A stretch of DNA of 64,000 nucleotides from Enterobacter kobei (lineage in GTDB: Bacteria > Pseudomonadota > Gammaproteobacteria > Enterobacterales > Enterobacteriaceae), in assembly GCF_018323985.1 (NCBI RefSeq), contig NZ_AP024590.1:1302001-1366000 (forward strand), in the 5' to 3' direction. Position numbers and translations under genes: made by a program. Shown piece by piece: positions 54,969 through 64,000 of this stretch. The stretch's first letter is position 1. Each line of letters opens with the position of its first letter. The notes beneath the pieces were generated by a model that was given only the letters and a program-made list of their open reading frames with translations, was not told the DNA's origin and made no database searches.

Positions 54969-55794
54969 GTTGCGGCTCCAGTACATCGCGCAGGCCATCG
55001 CCCAGCAGGTTAAAGGCAAGGCTGGCGATCAGAATGATCGCGCCGGGCGCGGCGGCAAGCCACCACTGATCGAAAATTACCTGCATACCGTCGGCGATCA
55101 TCGCACCCCATTCCGCCATTGGCGGACGCGCGCCGAGGCCGAGAAAACCCAGCCCGGCGGCGGCCAGAATAATACCCGCCAGATCCAGCGCCAGTCGCAC
55201 AATCGCTGACGGCAGACATAACGGTAAAATATGCCCGATCAGCAGTCGCCAGCCGCGAATGCCCATCATCTCTGATGCGGCTAAATAGTCGCTGTGTCGC
55301 AGGCGTTGAATCTCACTGCGCGCCTGACGGGCATAAGCAGGCCAGGTGGTCAGGGCCAGCGCCAGCGCGCCGTTTACCAGACCGGGGCCGAGCATGGCGA
55401 CAAACGCAAAGGCGAGGATCAGGCGCGGCATCGACATCACCACATCGGTAAAGCGCATCAACACGCGCTCCAGCCAGCCACCGTAATAGCCGGATAAAAT
55501 CCCCACCAGCAGACCGGTGGGCAGGGTGATGAGGGTGACCAGCGCCACCAGTCCCAGCGCCGGACGGGTGCCATAAATCAACCGTGACAGCACATCGCGG
55601 CCATAGCTGTCGGTACCCAGCCAGTAGTCGGCGTTCGGTGCCTGTAAACGGGCCGCGGCGGACTGCCAGTTGGGATCCCGCGGTGCCAGCCACGGGGCGA
55701 ACAGCGCAATCAAAAGCAAAAGTGAAACAATTACCAGGCCGGTCAGGGCGGCGGGGGAGTGGCGCAGACGGCGCAGGAAAAGATAAGTCGGCAT
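54961..55794 (-). CDS. Oligopeptide/nickel-type ABC transporter, permease 2
   Basis: A 277-residue inner-membrane subunit of the DppC/OppC/NikC type. The N-terminus has the family segment followed by APWLAPRDPN and LGTDSYGRDVLSRLIYG. The EAA loop, which contacts the ATPase, is ASEMMGIRGWRLLIGHILP. Its ATG overlaps the stop of permease 1. Confidence 0.93.
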   Translation of the reverse strand: MPTYLFLRRLRHSPAALTGLVIVSLLLLIALFAPWLAPRDPNWQSAAARLQAPNADYWLGTDSYGRDVLSRLIYGTRPALGLVALVTLITLPTGLLVGILSGYYGGWLERVLMRFTDVVMSMPRLILAFAFVAMLGPGLVNGALALALTTWPAYARQARSEIQRLRHSDYLAASEMMGIRGWRLLIGHILPLCLPSAIVRLALDLAGIILAAAGLGFLGLGARPPMAEWGAMIADGMQVIFDQWWLAAAPGAIILIASLAFNLLGDGLRDVLEPQHD

Positions 55795-56807
55795 CAGCGA
55801 ACCCTCGGATCGGTCAGACGCACCAGCAGATCGGTGAGGTTATTAATCAGCACAAAGCTCACGCCAATCAGCAGGGTACCCCCCATGATGGCGGTGGTAT
55901 CTCCGGCAAACAGGGCGGTAGTGAGATAGCGGCCAATGCCCGGCCAGGAGAACACCGTTTCGGTGAGCACCGCGCCTTCGAGCATCCCGGTGTAGGCCAG
56001 GGCGATCACCGTCAGCAGCGTGCCGCGAATATTGGGCAGCACATGGCGCAGCAGAATGGTCATCTCGCCTGCGCCTTTCGCGCGCGCCAGCAAAATGTAC
56101 TCTTTGTTCATCTCGCTCAGACAGGCTGAGCGGGTGAGGCGGGTAATGCTCGCCAGCGAGTAATACGCCAGCAGCAGCACCGGCAATACCAGGTGGCTGA
56201 TGGCGTTGCGCAGGGCCTCACGATCGCCGGACAGCGCGGTATCAATCAGCGCAAAACCGGTGCGCGGCTCCACGGTATAGAGGTAAATATCATCGAGTCG
56301 CCCAGGTCCGGCGCTCCAGTGCAAACGGGCGTAAAACAGCGCCAGCATCAGCAGACCGAGCCAGAAAATCGGCACCGAGTTACCGAGCAGCGTAAAGGTG
56401 CGCACGAACAGATCCCAGGGGCTGCCGACAAAACGCGCGCACAAAACGCCGGCGATAACGCCCAGTACCGCGCCGACCACCAGTGCCAGCGTGGCAAGCT
56501 CTAAGGTTGCCGGAAAGGCTGTCAGCAGATCCTGCAACACCGGTTGTCCGGTGGCGCTGGCTGTGCCCAGATCGCCATGCAGCAGGTTAAGCAGATAGTG
56601 CCAGAACTGTACCGGTAGCGGCTGATCCAGCCCCAACTGGTGGCGCACCTGGTCGTAGGTGGACTGGCTGGCATGATCGCCGACGATTTGCAAAACGCGA
56701 TCGACGGGTGAAAACGCGGCGAGCGCAAAAGTAACGAGCAGCAGCCCGAAGAGTGTGAGCAGCAGAGTCAGCAGGCCCTGCAGCACGCGGGTGGAAAGAT
56801 GTGGCAT
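55794..56807 (-). CDS. Oligopeptide/nickel-type ABC transporter, permease 1
   Basis: A 337-residue inner-membrane subunit of the DppB/OppB/NikB type, with six membrane segments. The family N-terminus includes DHASQSTYDQVRHQLGLDQPLPVQFWHYL (shown in part), and the EAA loop is ILLARAKGAGEMTILLRHV. A REP pair separates it from the binding-protein gene upstream. Confidence 0.92.
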   Translation of the reverse strand: MPHLSTRVLQGLLTLLLTLFGLLLVTFALAAFSPVDRVLQIVGDHASQSTYDQVRHQLGLDQPLPVQFWHYLLNLLHGDLGTASATGQPVLQDLLTAFPATLELATLALVVGAVLGVIAGVLCARFVGSPWDLFVRTFTLLGNSVPIFWLGLLMLALFYARLHWSAGPGRLDDIYLYTVEPRTGFALIDTALSGDREALRNAISHLVLPVLLLAYYSLASITRLTRSACLSEMNKEYILLARAKGAGEMTILLRHVLPNIRGTLLTVIALAYTGMLEGAVLTETVFSWPGIGRYLTTALFAGDTTAIMGGTLLIGVSFVLINNLTDLLVRLTDPRVR

Positions 56808-56820
56808 GGAAATCTCTTCA

Positions 56821-56897
56821 TACCGGGTGGCGGCTTCGCCTTACCCGGCCTACAAACACCTGGATCGTAGGCCGGGTAAGCGCAGCGCCACCCGGCA
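56821..56897. repeat. REP/BIME pair inside the ABC transporter operon
   Basis: Two facing REP units (ACCGGGTGGCGGCTTCGCC and GCGCAGCGCCACCCGGC) between the binding-protein gene and permease 1, both on the minus strand. Confidence 0.88.
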
Positions 56898-56908
56898 ACA
56901 AGGGCAAT

Positions 56909-58477
56909 TTACTTGGTAACGTTGTCGTACCAGACCATATCGGCGTTCAGCCCTTGCTGATACCCCTTCACATTATCGCGCACCACGATCTGCGTTTTGC
57001 CCTGATCGACGAACACGTACGGCGAATTATGCTGTAACTCCGCCTGCATTTTGCTGTACAGATCGAGGCGTTTTGCCGCATCCGGCTCTGCCACGGCAGC
57101 CAGCGTCTGCTTACTCAGCTCCGGGATCTGCCAGCCGTTCAGACCGGCCACCGTGCTGGCTTTGCCGTCATTATAGGCAAAGGCGCTGGCGTTGGAATGG
57201 GCGTCAAAGTAGTCCGGGATCCACAGACGGATCGCCGCCTGATGCTGCTTCGCACGCACGCGGGCATACACCTGGCTGCCCGCCGCCGGTAACAGATCCA
57301 CCTTCACGCCGCCCTGGGCGAAGCTCGCCTGCATCGACTGGGCAATGGTGATAAACGGCGGTTTGTTTTCCACATCCAGCGTGAAGTGGGCGTCTTTGAT
57401 ACCCGCTTTGGCGAGGATTTCTTTCGCTTTCGCCGGATCAAATTTGAACGGGTTAGTTTCCAGCGCGCCCGGCAGACCCACCGGCAGGAAGCTCTGGTGG
57501 ATAAAATACTGGCCTTTCAGCAGATCTTTGGTGATGCCTTCATAATCCACCAGCCAGCGGGACGCTTCCCAGAATGCCGGATTATTCAGCAGCGGATTGG
57601 CACTGTTACCGGCGTTAAACACCAGATAGTTCTGCTCGGCAGACGGGATGCTCAGCACCTGCACGCCTTTTTTGCCCTGCAACGCGCCAATCTGATCGGC
57701 ACCCAAATCGCGTGCCACATCCGCATCGCCCTGCTCGATCAGCAGACGGCGCGACGCCGGATCCGGTACGTTTTTAATGATGATATTTTTCAGCTTAGGT
57801 GCGCCGCCCACGGCGTTGCTGTTGGCATCGAGCACAATCGCCTGATGCGGCTGATAGACACGCATTTTGAACGCGCCGCTGCCTGCCGAGTGCATCTTCA
57901 GCCAGGCGTTGCCGAAGTCATCGCCCTTAACATTCGCGGTCACCAGCTTCTCATCGACGATGGACGCAATTGGCGTGGAGAGAATGTTCAGCGCCACCGC
58001 CGGGCTGACGTCCGCCGTCCAGTGCAGTTGCAGCGTATGGTCGTCGATTTTTTTCAGCTGATTATTGATGTTATCCGGCTGCCAGCCGAGGACGTTCAGA
58101 ATAAACGCAGGTGATTTATTAAGCGTTACGGCGCGCTGATAAGAGAAGATGACATCTTCCGGACGCAGCGGATTACCGGAAGCAAATTTCGCGTCCGGCT
58201 TGAGTTTGATGGTCAGGGTTTTGGCCGCCGGATCCGCCTGCCAGCTTTCGGCGAGGATCGGATTCACTTTTTCAGGATTATCACGATCCGGCTGCACCAG
58301 GCGCTGATACAGGCTTGGCACGGTCTGAATACTGGAAAGCTCGTTCGCTTCCGCAGGATCGAGACTGACAATATCATCCAGTCCCTGCGCCACCACCAGC
58401 GTGTCTGGCGGCGTGGCAGCATGGCTGGCGGCGGACAGCGCGGTCAGCATCAGTAACGACAGCAATTTTTTGGTCAT
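56909..58477 (-). CDS. Periplasmic solute-binding protein, SBP_bac_5 family
   Basis: The substrate receptor of the transporter. The ATG at 58477 follows AGGGATTGCTG and gives 522 residues. A signal peptide (LLSLLMLTALSAASHA) is followed by the family opening DTLVVAQGLDDIVSLDPAEANE, typical of DppA/OppA/NikA. The ligand cannot be told: dipeptides, longer peptides, nickel or heme are all used in this family. Next to it lies the enterobactin cluster, but no iron-specific motif was seen. Confidence 0.92.
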   Translation of the reverse strand: MTKKLLSLLMLTALSAASHAATPPDTLVVAQGLDDIVSLDPAEANELSSIQTVPSLYQRLVQPDRDNPEKVNPILAESWQADPAAKTLTIKLKPDAKFASGNPLRPEDVIFSYQRAVTLNKSPAFILNVLGWQPDNINNQLKKIDDHTLQLHWTADVSPAVALNILSTPIASIVDEKLVTANVKGDDFGNAWLKMHSAGSGAFKMRVYQPHQAIVLDANSNAVGGAPKLKNIIIKNVPDPASRRLLIEQGDADVARDLGADQIGALQGKKGVQVLSIPSAEQNYLVFNAGNSANPLLNNPAFWEASRWLVDYEGITKDLLKGQYFIHQSFLPVGLPGALETNPFKFDPAKAKEILAKAGIKDAHFTLDVENKPPFITIAQSMQASFAQGGVKVDLLPAAGSQVYARVRAKQHQAAIRLWIPDYFDAHSNASAFAYNDGKASTVAGLNGWQIPELSKQTLAAVAEPDAAKRLDLYSKMQAELQHNSPYVFVDQGKTQIVVRDNVKGYQQGLNADMVWYDNVTK

Positions 58478-58593
58478 CAGCAATCCCTGTAAAGTAACGT
58501 AATCTGTTTATTATGTTCCGCTACGTTATGGGGGATGAGATTTTCCTGAAAGTCATAATTTGACTTAGCTTATGCGGAAAAAGCATAAGCTGT

Positions 58594-59229
58594 TCAGTTG
58601 TGCGATAAGAGGGTGATGACGTCGTCCTGCACCACGCACCAGTCCGCAGTAACGGTTTCACCGGTCATCGCCGGGCAGAAGCGGGCGGAAAGGGTAAGCG
58701 AGAGTTGCGCATCAGTTAGCGCCGTCACCCGCGCGCTGGCAAAGCCGGGATAAGGCAGGGCGCGGTCGGAAAAGGCTTTAAAAAGGCTCTCTTTTGCGGA
58801 AAACGCCAGCGTGACTGCCAGCGGCAAGGGCAGGCCGGAGGCCAGAAGCACCGCGCGTTCATCCGCATCGACAATGCTGTCCGCCAGTTCTGCGCACAGC
58901 GCGGCGTCGAGGCAGCGTTCAATATCCACCCCCACAGGTTGTGGCGCGACGACGGCCACTGCCGTGGTTCCGCTGTGGCTGATGCTGCCAAAAATGCCCG
59001 CAGGCCAGCGCGGCGCGCCGTTTTCGGCAATAGCGGGGATTGCCCCCAGCGCGTGAAAGGCCGCCAGTCTGCCCGCCAGGTGTTCCCGCTGGCGCTTAGG
59101 CGATGTGTGCTGTAGCTGTGCATGGTGCGGCAACCAGAACAGATCGGCGTCGCGCCAGGTGGCGGGATTGAAGTCGATACGGTGCAGAGTAAGGCCAGCG
59201 AGGAGGAGTGTGGTGTGTGTAGTGTGCAT
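58594..59229 (-). CDS. entD: EntD, phosphopantetheinyl transferase
   Basis: EntD attaches the phosphopantetheine arm to the carrier domains of EntB and EntF, switching on enterobactin synthesis. It has 211 residues (E. coli 206). The PPTase motifs are in order: SISHSGTTAVAVV, VGVDIERCLD (Mg-binding Asp and Glu) and FSAKESLFKAF. It lies downstream of fepA on the same strand, separated by a REP pair. Confidence 0.96.
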   Translation of the reverse strand: MHTTHTTLLLAGLTLHRIDFNPATWRDADLFWLPHHAQLQHTSPKRQREHLAGRLAAFHALGAIPAIAENGAPRWPAGIFGSISHSGTTAVAVVAPQPVGVDIERCLDAALCAELADSIVDADERAVLLASGLPLPLAVTLAFSAKESLFKAFSDRALPYPGFASARVTALTDAQLSLTLSARFCPAMTGETVTADWCVVQDDVITLLSHN

Positions 59230-59258
59230 CGCGTCTTCCAGCCATAAACCAATGTTTT

Positions 59259-59340
59259 GCCGGGTGGCGCTGCGCTTACCCGGCCTACAATATGCCGAAC
59301 GTAACAGAGCGTAGGCCCGGCAAGCCTGCGCCGCCGGGCA
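59259..59340. repeat. REP/BIME pair between fepA and entD
   Basis: GCCGGGTGGCGCTGCGC and a reversed unit ending in GCGCCGCCGGGC. It may stabilise the fepA message relative to entD. Confidence 0.85.
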
Positions 59341-59355
59341 TTATGACACCTTATA

Positions 59356-61590
59356 TCAAAAGTGCGTATTCACGCCCATAAACCAGGTGCGGCCAGATTC
59401 GTTAAAGGTTTCCGCGCCCGCGCCGTACATATAGCCCGTCGTGCCGCCGGTGGTCTGGGCGTTGCCCGCGCGCCAGTGACGTTTATCAAATACGTTATTC
59501 ACCCCGCCGGTCAGGCTGACGTTTTTCGTGACGTCCCAGCTTCCGCTCAGGCCGACAATGCTGTACGGACTGACTTCATTGGTTTCGGAGCCGGTTGTGC
59601 GCTCACCCTTGTAGTTGAATTTCTTCGGTTGCTGCTTGCCGTACCAGGTAAAGGTGGATTGCAGCGACACATCCTCACGCACCTGCCAGCTGAGGGTGGA
59701 ATTCAGCGTGTACTGTGGAATAATCGACAGGCGCTCGCCGGTCTCTTTATTCTTACTTTGCAGCATATAAGTAAGGTTGTTGCTCCAGGTGACGGCCTCA
59801 GATACCGGCACGTTCAGGGTTCCTTCCAGACCTTCCACCACCGCTTTAGGCACGTTATCCCACTGGTAAATATCGGTTTTCAGCGCGCCCTGACGGGTCT
59901 GACCAACCGGGGTATAACCCGCCTCGATTTTATCGCGATAGTCGTTACGGAACCAGGTTACGCCCGCCAGCCAGCCGTCGCGTTTAAATTCAAGGCCGAT
60001 CTCTTTGTTGATGCTGGTTTCTGCTTTTAAGTCGTCGTTCCCCTGCATATAGCAGCCGGTCCCCACCGGACTGGCGTAGCAGCCCTGACCACGACTATAC
60101 AGAATATAGTTCGGGTTAGTCTGGTACAGGCTCGGCGCTTTATAGGCGCGGGCGATGCCCATCTTCAGGGTGAAGTCATCCCCCAGCCCCTGGGAGAGGT
60201 TCAGCGACGGACTCCAGTTATTGCCGACCACCGTGTGATGATCAAAACGCAGCGCCGGGGTCAGCATGGTGCTGTCGGTCAGCTCCATATTGTCTTCGGC
60301 GAACAGCGAGAAAATTTCCGCGCTGGAGTAGGGGCTGCGGCCCGTGCTGTCATAACCCGGGATCGCGCCGCCGGACAGCGCCTGGGTGTTGGACGCCAGA
60401 TCCTTCATGCGCTGCTGGTTCCATTCGGTGCCAACCGTCAGGTTCTGGTTGAACAGATACTCAAAGGGGATGTTCACTTCACTGTGCAGCGTCACGTCAG
60501 CCAGATCGATATCGCTGAACTTCTCGCTGGAGAACAGGCCTTCTGTACCGCCTGCCAGCCCTTCACCCAGACGCGAGTTGCGCGTGTGCTCGTACTGCGC
60601 CCAGTTGCTGGTGGTGACGCCGTTCTCCCAGCCACCGTTCCAGGTGATGGCATAGTTCTGACGATACAGACGGTTTGTCTCTTTACCGTAGTATTTTTTC
60701 ACCAGCCCGTTGGTTTTGTTGTCATTATTGGTGTTCTGCGTGTCGCCCGCATAGAGGTTATTCTGGCGGCTGTAGCCCGCCTCAAACTCCAGCGAGTTCA
60801 TCGGCGCAAAGTCCCAGCGCAGTACGCCGTTAATATTTTTGTTTTCCACGCCTTCACGTCCGGCAGCGAGAGTATCGCTGTAAATGCCGGTACGTTCCGA
60901 CTGATGCCCTTTGTTAATGTCCCACGCATCGGCCTGGGTTTTATCCAGATTTCCCACCAGGCGGAAGCTGAAAGCGTCGCCCAGCGGCCCGGTCAGGCTG
61001 AAGTCGGTGCGCTTAGTCGCGCCTTCGTCTTTATGCTCCGGTGCGTTGAGGTAGGTATTCCACGAACCATGCCAGTCGTTGCTGACCGGTTTGGTGATGA
61101 TGTTCACCACGCCGCCCGCCGCCCCGTTGCCATAACGTGCCGCAGCCGGGCCACGGATCACTTCGATACGTTCGATCATCTCAGGCGGCACCCAGCCGGT
61201 ATCGCCCCGGGTATCGCGCTCGCCGCGCCAGCCCAGACGCACTGAGTTGCGGCTGGTGACCGGTTTGCCGTCGATCAGGATCAGCGTGTTTTCCGGGCCC
61301 ATGCCGCGAATATCGATCTGGCGGTTGTTACCACGCTGACCACTGGTGGCGTTACCCGTCAGGTTGACGCCCGGCATGGTACGGATGATTTCTGAAACAT
61401 CGCGCGCGGGCGGATTTTTGCGGATCTCATCGGCGGTGATGGTGGATACCCCCGGCGCCTGTAAGTTCTGCTGCGCGGCGGTGACCACAATGGTGTCATC
61501 GCTGTCGTTCTCTGCGGCGTAAACCGGCAGTGCTACCCCTGAGATACCCAAATGAACCAGTACGGCCAGGGTATTAAATTTATTATTCAT
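59356..61590 (-). CDS. fepA: FepA, TonB-dependent ferric enterobactin receptor
   Basis: FepA takes up ferric enterobactin through the outer membrane. The ATG at 61590 gives 744 residues (E. coli 746) and follows AGGTAATAAC; the longer frame upstream runs into the Fur site. A signal peptide ends in PVYAAEN. The TonB box is DTIVVTAA, the plug includes RGMGPENTLILIDGKPV, and the protein ends in Phe (NTHF), as outer-membrane proteins do. It diverges from fes. Confidence 0.97.
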   Translation of the reverse strand: MNNKFNTLAVLVHLGISGVALPVYAAENDSDDTIVVTAAQQNLQAPGVSTITADEIRKNPPARDVSEIIRTMPGVNLTGNATSGQRGNNRQIDIRGMGPENTLILIDGKPVTSRNSVRLGWRGERDTRGDTGWVPPEMIERIEVIRGPAAARYGNGAAGGVVNIITKPVSNDWHGSWNTYLNAPEHKDEGATKRTDFSLTGPLGDAFSFRLVGNLDKTQADAWDINKGHQSERTGIYSDTLAAGREGVENKNINGVLRWDFAPMNSLEFEAGYSRQNNLYAGDTQNTNNDNKTNGLVKKYYGKETNRLYRQNYAITWNGGWENGVTTSNWAQYEHTRNSRLGEGLAGGTEGLFSSEKFSDIDLADVTLHSEVNIPFEYLFNQNLTVGTEWNQQRMKDLASNTQALSGGAIPGYDSTGRSPYSSAEIFSLFAEDNMELTDSTMLTPALRFDHHTVVGNNWSPSLNLSQGLGDDFTLKMGIARAYKAPSLYQTNPNYILYSRGQGCYASPVGTGCYMQGNDDLKAETSINKEIGLEFKRDGWLAGVTWFRNDYRDKIEAGYTPVGQTRQGALKTDIYQWDNVPKAVVEGLEGTLNVPVSEAVTWSNNLTYMLQSKNKETGERLSIIPQYTLNSTLSWQVREDVSLQSTFTWYGKQQPKKFNYKGERTTGSETNEVSPYSIVGLSGSWDVTKNVSLTGGVNNVFDKRHWRAGNAQTTGGTTGYMYGAGAETFNESGRTWFMGVNTHF

Positions 61591-61698
61591 GTTATTACCT
61601 GAGTTTGTCGCCAGCCTCTGCATCCTGCAAACGCGCACGGCTAACCGAATAGAGTGAAAGACGCGCATCCCGCCGCGCGTCAATACGCTATTGCAAAT

Positions 61699-61723
61699 GA
61701 AAATAGTTATCAATAATATTATC
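61699..61723. promoter_or_regulatory. Fur-type site between fepA and fes
   Basis: On the minus strand GATAAT-ATTATT-GATAAC, three tandem hexamers close to the Fur consensus GATAAT-GATAAT-CATTATC. This is where E. coli has its shared fepA-fes Fur site, so iron should repress both directions. Confidence 0.8.
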
Positions 61724-61775
61724 GACAATTGTTGTCTTACAGCAACATTCTGCTTCGCAAATGGGGTCTAAAACG

Positions 61776-62990
61776 GTGACAACGCAGGTTACGGGCAGCG
61801 ACGCCTGGTGGAAGGAAAAGCATGGGCCGGAATGGCACCGTGAAAGTGAAGAGGCGTATCAGGTCACCTTCTGGTGGCGCGATCCTCATGGCAGCGAAGC
61901 CACCTCCCCGGTGCGCCACGTCTGGATCTACATCACCGGCGTGACCGATCATCATCAGCAATCCACGCCGCAATCCCTGCGCCGTCTTGCCGGTACGGAT
62001 GTCTGGTGCTGGCAAACGACGCTGCCTGCCAGCTGGCGCGGCAGCTACTGTTTTATTCCCAGTGAAAACGAAAACGATTTTGCCGCCGCGGTCTTCAGCG
62101 GCCCGGTGCCGGATCGACTGGCGCTGCGTGAAGGCTGGCGCGGACTGCTGTCAAAGGCGATGGCCGATCCGCTGAATGGGGCCTCCTGGCGCGGCGGGCG
62201 CGGTCACGCGATGTCAGCGCTGGAAATGCCTGGGGCGCCAGTCCAGCCAGGCTGGGATCGCCCCGACACGCCCTTTGCGCCGCCCGACGGTATCCACTGG
62301 CAGAGCGCGATCCTGAAAAACCGTCGCCGGGTGTGGATCTACACCACCGGCGAGACGAATGCCGATACGCCGCTGGCCATTCTGCTCGACGGTCAGTTCT
62401 GGGCCGAAAGTATGCCCGTCTGGCCCGCGCTGGCGGCGCTCACCGGCGACGGACAGTTGCCGCCCGCTGTTTACGTGCTGATCGACGTGATCAATAACGA
62501 CATTCGCAACCGCGAACTGCCCTGTAACGCAGATTTCTGGCACGCCGTGCAGCAGGAGTTACTGCCGCTGATCCACGCCCGCACGCCGTTCAGCGCAGAC
62601 CCTGCGCGCACCCTCGTCGCCGGTCAGAGTTTTGGCGGTCTGGCGGCGCTGTACGCCGGACTGCACTGGCCACAACGTTTTGGCTGCGTGCTGAGTCAGT
62701 CGGGATCGTACTGGTGGCCGAGCCGCACTGCGCCTCTGGACGGCGAGCTTATCGGCCAGCTGCAACGCGGCGACGTCAGCGCGCGCGGGCTGCGTATTGT
62801 GCTTGAAGCGGGTAAAAACGAGCCGCTGATCTGGCGTGCCAACCAGACGCTGCTGACGCTGTTAAAAGATACCCCGCAGACCTTGCTGTGGCGTGAGGTT
62901 GATGGCGGACACGATGCCCTTTGCTGGCGCGGCGGCCTGACCTCAGGACTGATCGCGCTCTGGCAGTCCCTGCCTCCCGCCATCTCATAA
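61776..62990 (+). CDS. fes: Fes, enterobactin esterase
   Basis: Fes hydrolyses ferric enterobactin in the cytoplasm so the iron can be released. I prefer the GTG at 61776, which gives 404 residues and lines up with the E. coli start through GSDAWWKEKHGPEW; an ATG at 61761 would add five residues. The serine-hydrolase nucleophile is in AGQSFGGLAALY and the histidine in VDGGHDALCWRGG. ybdZ and entF follow. Confidence 0.95.
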   Translation: MTTQVTGSDAWWKEKHGPEWHRESEEAYQVTFWWRDPHGSEATSPVRHVWIYITGVTDHHQQSTPQSLRRLAGTDVWCWQTTLPASWRGSYCFIPSENENDFAAAVFSGPVPDRLALREGWRGLLSKAMADPLNGASWRGGRGHAMSALEMPGAPVQPGWDRPDTPFAPPDGIHWQSAILKNRRRVWIYTTGETNADTPLAILLDGQFWAESMPVWPALAALTGDGQLPPAVYVLIDVINNDIRNRELPCNADFWHAVQQELLPLIHARTPFSADPARTLVAGQSFGGLAALYAGLHWPQRFGCVLSQSGSYWWPSRTAPLDGELIGQLQRGDVSARGLRIVLEAGKNEPLIWRANQTLLTLLKDTPQTLLWREVDGGHDALCWRGGLTSGLIALWQSLPPAIS

Positions 62991-63014
62991 GTCGTTACCT
63001 CACAGGAGCCAGGT

Positions 63015-63218
63015 ATGGAATTCAGTAATCCCTTCGATAACGCCCAGGGACACTTTTATATTCTGCAAAATGCACAGCAGCAGTTCAGCCTGTGGCCGCA
63101 ACACTGCGCGCTGCCGGAAGGCTGGCGCGTGATCTGTGCGCCGCAACCGCAGGAGGCCTGCAACGCCTGGCTTGCTGCCCAGTGGCAGACCCTAACCCCT
63201 GCGCATTACGCGCGCTGA
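63015..63218 (+). CDS. ybdZ: YbdZ, MbtH-like partner of EntF
   Basis: MbtH-like proteins bind and activate adenylation domains of nonribosomal peptide synthetases. The 67-residue protein carries the family motifs NAQQQFSLWPQHCALPEGW and a second Trp in CNAWLAAQW. GGAGCCAGGT precedes its ATG. It lies between fes and entF, as in E. coli. Confidence 0.96.
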   Translation: MEFSNPFDNAQGHFYILQNAQQQFSLWPQHCALPEGWRVICAPQPQEACNAWLAAQWQTLTPAHYAR

Positions 63219-63229
63219 GGAACCCCCGC

Positions 63230-64000
63230 ATGTCCGCTCGACTCCCCTTAGTTGCCGCTCAGCCCGGGATCTGGATGGCTGAAAAACTCTCGACGCTGCC
63301 TAACGCCTGGAGCGTGGCGCACTACGTCGACATCACCAGCGCCGCGCTGGATGCGCCGCTGCTCTGCGAGGCGATTGCCATCGGCATGGCGCAGGCCGAC
63401 ACGCTGCGTATGCGCTTTGTGGAAGATAACGGCGAGGTGTTCCAGTATGTCGATGAGGCGCTGACCCTCGCCGCGCCGGTGCGGATCGATGTGCGTGACG
63501 CCGCCTGTCCGCACCGCGCCGCGCTGGCACTGATGCAGGCCGAACTGGATCAGAACCTGCGCGTCGACAGTGGCAAGCCGCTGGTGCACCACGCGCTGTT
63601 GCGCATCGCCGACGATCGCTGGTACTGGTATCAGCGCTATCACCATTTGCTGGTCGATGGCTTCAGCTTCCCGGCCATTACCCGCCAGATCGCCGCCATT
63701 TATCGCGCCTGGCGCAACGGCGAACCCACGCCGCCGTCACCCTTTACCCCTTTTGCTGACGTGGTGGACGAGTACCAGCGCTACCGCGACAGCGAGGCGT
63801 ACGCCCGTGACGGCGCATTCTGGGGCGAGGTAAAGCGCGCGCTACCACCGCCAGTATCCCTTTCCGGCACACCGCTGCCGGGCCGGGCCGCGACCACCGA
63901 TATTCTGCGCCTCAAACAAACACTGGATGCTGAAGCGTTCTCGCGGCTTGCCGGCAGCGCGCCAGGCTGCCAGCGGGCCGATCTGGCGCTGGCGCTAGTG
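63230..64000 (+). CDS. entF: EntF, enterobactin synthetase component F (partial, N-terminal condensation domain)
   Basis: EntF is the large peptide synthetase that loads serine and builds the enterobactin trilactone. Only the first 257 of about 1290 residues are present. They begin LPLVAAQPGIWMAEKLS, as in E. coli, and include the condensation-domain signature HHLLVDG (HHxxxDG) near residue 138. GAGGAACCCCCGC precedes the ATG, 11 bases after ybdZ. The adenylation, carrier and thioesterase domains lie beyond the right edge. Confidence 0.95.
   Translation, partial: MSARLPLVAAQPGIWMAEKLSTLPNAWSVAHYVDITSAALDAPLLCEAIAIGMAQADTLRMRFVEDNGEVFQYVDEALTLAAPVRIDVRDAACPHRAALALMQAELDQNLRVDSGKPLVHHALLRIADDRWYWYQRYHHLLVDGFSFPAITRQIAAIYRAWRNGEPTPPSPFTPFADVVDEYQRYRDSEAYARDGAFWGEVKRALPPPVSLSGTPLPGRAATTDILRLKQTLDAEAFSRLAGSAPGCQRADLALALV

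Overview
The window is chromosomal DNA from a member of the Enterobacteriaceae. Nearly every housekeeping gene has the length and near-identity expected of its E. coli counterpart, and long runs keep E. coli gene order. Codon use and the REP-type repeats fit an Enterobacter, Citrobacter, Leclercia or Lelliottia-like genome; the genus cannot be fixed from this sequence alone. No rRNA, tRNA, CRISPR array or intact mobile element was seen.

Layout. (1) 1-4896: biofilm and c-di-GMP block, all on the minus strand: a Rob-like AraC regulator, a membrane diguanylate cyclase, an unrecognised 78-residue protein and pgaA (cut by the left edge). (2) 5116-11523: yfgG, pdeF (c-di-GMP phosphodiesterase), then ppx and ppk (polyphosphate). 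(3) 11706-17773: an accessory insert between ppk and purN, with an unrecognised sugar-hydrolase-like protein, a GPH-type sugar symporter, an atypical GH28 pectinase-family enzyme and a membrane protein that looks like a dead M48 peptidase. (4) 17928-22646: purN, purM, upp, uraA, hda (purine and pyrimidine metabolism; replication control). (5) 22738-27444: a second accessory insert in the place where E. coli has yfgD, holding a PTS EIIC, a glycosylasparaginase, an M17 aminopeptidase and a divergent regulator that appears to be a domesticated IS481-type transposase. (6) 27445-40444: conserved block bepA, perM, bcp, gcvR, dapA, bamC, purC, ypfJ, tmcA, ypfH, ypfN, dapE, yffB, ypfM. (7) 40547-51085: acrD, nudK, ypfG, tktB, talA, maeB; aegA and narQ, which sit between acrD and nudK in E. 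coli, are absent. (8) 51123-64000: a jump to the E. coli entD region: ybdJ, ybdK, a GNAT acetyltransferase, a five-gene oligopeptide/nickel-type ABC transporter, then the enterobactin genes entD, fepA, fes, ybdZ and entF (cut by the right edge).

How the genes work together. Purine synthesis genes purMN and purC each have a PurR-type operator. tktB, talA and maeB form a central-carbon group. fepA and fes face each other across a Fur-type site, so iron limitation should induce siderophore uptake, hydrolysis and synthesis together. The cyclase next to pgaA and pdeF a few kb away suggest local making and breaking of c-di-GMP.

The most interesting parts are the two accessory inserts. The PTS/glycosylasparaginase/aminopeptidase cluster with its transposase-derived regulator reads like an uncharacterised route for using sugar-asparagine conjugates. 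The GH28 locus reads like an uncharacterised oligo-uronide route. Both functions are inferences from gene content.
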